This document shows positions 22,649 through 25,481 of a stretch of 25,481 bases of DNA, piece by piece; within the stretch, counting starts at the first letter, position 1, and the number at the start of each line of letters is the position of its first letter. The stretch is from assembly GCA_964431685.1 (NCBI GenBank), contig CAYSLA010000038.1, positions 1 to 25,481 on the forward strand, in the 5' to 3' direction. This stretch comes from CAYSLA01 sp964431685. Its GTDB lineage: Bacteria; Armatimonadota; UBA5829. Under the pieces are notes generated by a model, which was not told where the DNA came from, ran no database searches, and was given only the letters and a program-made list of their open reading frames with translations. The position numbers and the translations under genes were made by a program.

Positions 22649-23952
22649 TTGGTTGGGTCTGCTATCACTCCGATGAACAGGATGGTCTTGGTGGACGAAT
22701 CGGCAATTGCGCAGACAAACGGTCTGTCGACTATCATCACGAAAGGCTTTCGTTCATCAGGCTGCGGCATGGCCGTGCCGGCTATCATAACCGATGTAGC
22801 CGCCGCGGCTTCGACGCCTTTCTCATTGACGTCCAGATAGGTTTTGTGCATTACCTCGCTGATCCACGCGGGCTTGATCTTCGTCATCCTTGAGAAATCC
22901 GCGTCCTCGGGCGAGAACGAGACGGACATACCCAAGTCCGACAGCGCGCTCTTCAAGCTCTTTGAATACCCGAGTTTGAACCTTGGGAGTTGGAGTTCGC
23001 CTTTGCGTTTCTCAAACCCAGCAAGCCATTTGCCCCAGTTGTCCGGTGTCAGCATATTGAGCAGTCCCGTTACACCAAGGCTCTCGGACGGAAGAAACAC
23101 ATACATACTAGTTGACGGCCTGCCCATGAACGGCAGCTCCACGGCCTGGAAATCGTCGTTCTCCATATATCTGAAGTCCGCGCTCCGCCGCATCATCGGA
23201 GTGTCTTTCGATGAACCGTCAGGCAGATGGAACGGACGCGGCTTTGTGGATGACACACTGAACTCTCTGGCCCACTTTGCCTTGAAGTATGCCGTATTGA
23301 CCAGCACCATTATGTCCGTGGCATTGAGCTGCTGCACTATGTCCTTGATCTTCTCGGCGGTATGGTCACTCACCCATTTGTTGATGGTGTCGGCGCTCGA
23401 CGGACTGGCGAAATCCAGGTTCGATGCCTGCGCACCGTAGGCAGTCTTGCAGACGTCGATGAATGCCTTCTCAGCGGGCGCGCGCTTGTTCATCCAGATC
23501 GAGTTCGCGATGACCATCTGGCGATCTTCCTCCTGGCCGCTCAGATGTGCGGCGAGGTTCGCGGATCCTTCGTTCACTTCCTTTTCAGAGACCTCCTCGA
23601 GGCCAAGCGCTTTCAGTATGGCAGTGTGTGTGTTTCCGGATGCGCCATTTGAAGTCATAGCCAGACAAGTGGATATGCTCAGGGGTGATATGAACACGTT
23701 CTTCGGAGTCTCACCAGTTGAAAGCGCCTTGAGCATAGCGATGCCAAAGCTGGTGTTGGCGTCTGCGACTTTGCGCACGGACGGCAGATCGGGATTTGGT
23801 TTCCTCATCGCACACTCTCCTACGGTGCCCGCGGACTGCGTGGCGCACAGCCTGAGTCCTGATCTTGTGTTAGCTCCAAGATACACTCCTACTGCGACAA
23901 ACGCGACACACACAACCACGGTGGCGGCTATTGTTCCGGTTCTTGCTTTCAT
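22645..23952 (-). CDS. Membrane-anchored serpin (serine protease inhibitor)
   Basis: A 435-residue serpin that would trap serine or cysteine proteases by loop insertion. Residues ~6-26 form one hydrophobic segment (TIAATVVVCVAFVAVGVYLG), an uncleaved-looking signal anchor, so the inhibitor domain should face outside the cytoplasm. Serpin landmarks follow: NVFISPLSISTCLAMTSNGA, the shutter VNTAYFKAKWAREF, hinge NEKGVEAAAAT (Gly379 = P15) and the C-terminal DRPFVCAIADSSTKTILFIG. Counting from the hinge puts P1 at Thr393 and P1' at Ala394, followed by MP as in other bacterial serpins. The start is the second ATG (23952), six bases after GGAGG. The ATG at 23955 is only three bases away. Start and stop overlap with aspA upstream and hydF downstream, placing it firmly in one operon. 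Confidence 0.94.
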   Translation of the reverse strand: MKARTGTIAATVVVCVAFVAVGVYLGANTRSGLRLCATQSAGTVGECAMRKPNPDLPSVRKVADANTSFGIAMLKALSTGETPKNVFISPLSISTCLAMTSNGASGNTHTAILKALGLEEVSEKEVNEGSANLAAHLSGQEEDRQMVIANSIWMNKRAPAEKAFIDVCKTAYGAQASNLDFASPSSADTINKWVSDHTAEKIKDIVQQLNATDIMVLVNTAYFKAKWAREFSVSSTKPRPFHLPDGSSKDTPMMRRSADFRYMENDDFQAVELPFMGRPSTSMYVFLPSESLGVTGLLNMLTPDNWGKWLAGFEKRKGELQLPRFKLGYSKSLKSALSDLGMSVSFSPEDADFSRMTKIKPAWISEVMHKTYLDVNEKGVEAAAATSVMIAGTAMPQPDERKPFVMIVDRPFVCAIADSSTKTILFIGVIADPTK

Positions 23953-25373
23953 CATCTTCCTCCGACGTCGATCTTGTCCACGCCGGCTATTCCCGGCCTG
24001 GTCATTTCCTCTGCGGTAAGAATTGCGTCCAGTTGTTCAGAGGTGAACAATCCCTCGGACAGGGCTGTCTCTCTGATGGTGCGGCCCGACTGCCTGGCGT
24101 CGCACGCCAGTTTCGACGCGGCCTCGTAACCGATGTATGGGCTCAGCGCAGTAACCAGGGTGAAGCCCGATTCGAGCAACTCCCTGCAGCGGTCCTCGTT
24201 GGCTGTAATCCCGGGTATGCAGCGCTCCGAAAGCAGATCCGAGGCGTTCGTGAGCAGTTCCAGCGACTGGAAAAGGTTGTGGGCCATAAGCGGCACGAAC
24301 GCGTTCAGTTCCAACTGGCCGCTTGATGCAGCCAGGGTGATCGCGAGGTCGTTCGCCATGATCTGAAACGCGGCCTGGGTGACGGCCTCCGTTGCCACCG
24401 GGTTTACCTTGCCCGGCATAATCGAGCTTCCGGCCTGGAGCGCGGGCAGGTCTATCTCGTTGATTCCGGCCCTCGGTCCGCTGGAAAGCAGCCGCAGATC
24501 GGCAGATATCTTGTGCAGGTTTACGGCGGCAGATTTTACAAACCCTGATACCTCCACGAACACATCGCAGTTTTGGGTGGCATCTATCATGTTCTCTGCG
24601 CGCGCAAGGTTAACCCCGGTGTTGTCGCGAAGTATCCGCGCGGCCAGAAGCACGTAGTCTTTGTCCGCGTTGAGGCCCGTGCCGATCGCCGTGCCGCCCA
24701 GGTTCACCTGTCTCAGCCGTTCCTCCGCCTTGTAGAGGCGCCACCAGTCTCTCTGGACCGCTTGAGCCCACGCGGCGAACTCCTGTCCGAGGGTAATGGG
24801 AACGGCGTCCTGCATCTCGGTCCTGCCGACTTTCACGATGTCCGCGAACTCGGCTTCCTTGTGCTGCAAAGCTTTCTGCAGATCGGCCATCGCGGCGCTT
24901 GCCGCGGTCAGTAGGCGTATCGACGCCAGCCGCACCGCTGTCGGAAAGACGTCGTTGGTTGACTGAGAGAGATTCACGTGATCCAGTGGGTGGACTGTGT
25001 CATACTTGCCCTTGGTGCCGCCGAGGATCTCTATAGCTCGGTTGGCGAGCACCTCATTAGCGTTCATATTGGCCGATGTCCCGGCCCCGCCCTGAAGCGC
25101 GTCTGTGATGAACTGGTCGTGCAGGGCGCCTCCGGCCACCTCGTCACAAGCGGCGACTATGGCGTCGGCAATGGGGGCTTCCAGATAGCCAGTCTGCTGG
25201 TTTGCCACGGCGCAGGCCTTCTTGACGTCCGCCAGCGCGATGATCAGCTCGCGGTGCAGAGAGATGCCCGAAATGTCGAAGTTCTGGTGGGCACGAAGCG
25301 AGTGTATGCCGTAGTATGCATCCGCCGGCACTTCCATCGGGCCCAACAAGTCACGTTCCGTTCGCATAGTCAT
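23952..25373 (-). CDS. aspA: Aspartate ammonia-lyase
   Basis: A 473-residue member of the aspartase/fumarase superfamily, converting aspartate to fumarate and ammonium. The N-terminus RTERDLLGPMEVPADAYYGI is typical of AspA rather than fumarase. The superfamily signature GSSIMPGKVNPV spans residues 315-326, with the catalytic loop serine at 316 or 317 and Lys322. The substrate-binding GGAGTSANMNANEVLANRA and LSQSTNDVFPTAVRLASIR are intact. Length fits AspA (about 470-480). The frame runs to 25478, but only through a REP sequence. ATG 25373 (or 25367) matches the family start. The promoter lies so close that the message would be nearly leaderless. It leads the aspA-serpin-hydF operon. aspA genes are often found in hydrogenase maturation clusters, where ammonium supply for the bridging amine has been proposed. 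Confidence 0.92.
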   Translation of the reverse strand: MTMRTERDLLGPMEVPADAYYGIHSLRAHQNFDISGISLHRELIIALADVKKACAVANQQTGYLEAPIADAIVAACDEVAGGALHDQFITDALQGGAGTSANMNANEVLANRAIEILGGTKGKYDTVHPLDHVNLSQSTNDVFPTAVRLASIRLLTAASAAMADLQKALQHKEAEFADIVKVGRTEMQDAVPITLGQEFAAWAQAVQRDWWRLYKAEERLRQVNLGGTAIGTGLNADKDYVLLAARILRDNTGVNLARAENMIDATQNCDVFVEVSGFVKSAAVNLHKISADLRLLSSGPRAGINEIDLPALQAGSSIMPGKVNPVATEAVTQAAFQIMANDLAITLAASSGQLELNAFVPLMAHNLFQSLELLTNASDLLSERCIPGITANEDRCRELLESGFTLVTALSPYIGYEAASKLACDARQSGRTIRETALSEGLFTSEQLDAILTAEEMTRPGIAGVDKIDVGGR

Positions 25374-25382
25374 GTTGAGGTC

Positions 25383-25391
25383 ATTATACCA
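25383..25391 (-). promoter_or_regulatory. Extended -10 of the aspA-serpin-hydF operon
   Basis: On the minus strand TGG followed by a perfect TATAAT (25388-25383). No acceptable -35 is seen at 16-18 bp. The predicted start near 25376 leaves a leader of only 3-9 bases, and no ribosome site precedes the ATG. Confidence 0.55.
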
Positions 25392-25458
25392 CATTTCGAG
25401 GCTTGCATCGCTCCGGCAAACTTTTCGTAAGAGCTCAGACTCGCTGAGTACTACGTCA

Positions 25459-25477
25459 TGCCGGACTTGATCCGGCA
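25459..25477. repeat. Palindromic REP-type repeat
   Basis: TGCCGGA (25459-25465), loop CTTGA, TCCGGCA (25471-25477): a perfect 7-bp hairpin of the widely dispersed CCGGACTTGATCCGG kind. It lies upstream of the aspA promoter and continues toward the window edge. When translated it gives the artefactual peptide MPDQVRHD. Confidence 0.8.
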
Positions 25478-25481
25478 CCCA

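Noticed and set aside
25374..25478. 35-residue N-terminal extension of AspA starting MPDQVRHD
   Set aside because: This peptide is the well-known false translation of a REP-type repeat, and the aspA promoter lies within the segment.

Overview
The window is a piece of bacterial chromosome, moderately GC-rich by eye, from a draft assembly: a run of exactly 100 N at 6899-6998 is a scaffold-gap placeholder. No rRNA, tRNA, CRISPR array or intact insertion sequence was seen. Gene content (prepilin-type protein with an MMYAQDYDE stretch, MutL-type ATPase paired with a KOW protein, WbsX-like and PcRGLX-like carbohydrate proteins, neutral-ceramidase-like hydrolase, serpin, HydF) suggests an anaerobic or facultative glycan degrader of the Armatimonadota / Planctomycetota-like environmental type. 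Armatimonadota is my best guess, as inference only.

Region 1 (about 1-16330) is an accessory carbohydrate locus. An AraC-type regulator (minus strand, 22-867) faces a plus-strand series across a short divergent promoter region: DegT-type aminotransferase, neutral-ceramidase-like hydrolase, a truncated WbsX/GH99-like reading frame, a large fusion of a PcRGLX-like beta domain, a helical-barrel domain and an alpha/beta hydrolase (interrupted by the gap), and a Gfo/Idh/MocA oxidoreductase that ends at a strong intrinsic terminator. A bacterioferritin gene sits convergently behind it. The theme then resumes with a URO-D-family protein, a GH2 beta-mannosidase, a second DegT-type aminotransferase under its own promoter and inverted-repeat operator candidate, an unrecognised helical-barrel-like protein, and a convergent TIM-barrel-like protein. 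Together they look like glycoside cleavage and de-esterification followed by oxidation and transamination of an unusual (amino) sugar or cyclitol. The substrate cannot be read from the sequence.

Region 2 (16581-21328) holds a prepilin-like protein lacking the usual Glu+5, a tandem/inverted 9-nt repeat, a MutL/GlmL-type ASKHA ATPase overlapping a KOW-domain partner, and a UPF0175 / DUF3368-PIN toxin-antitoxin pair.

Region 3 (21377-25373, minus strand) is a tightly overlapped operon: aspartate ammonia-lyase, then a membrane-anchored serpin, then the [FeFe]-hydrogenase maturation GTPase HydF. The serpin is the unexpected member.

Several short palindromic repeats are dispersed between genes. 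One 25-bp element occurs at both 1-25 and 20468-20492 and in both places supplies the stop codon of the adjacent gene. Several plus-strand promoters share an extended -10 of the form TGTGCTAnnnT.
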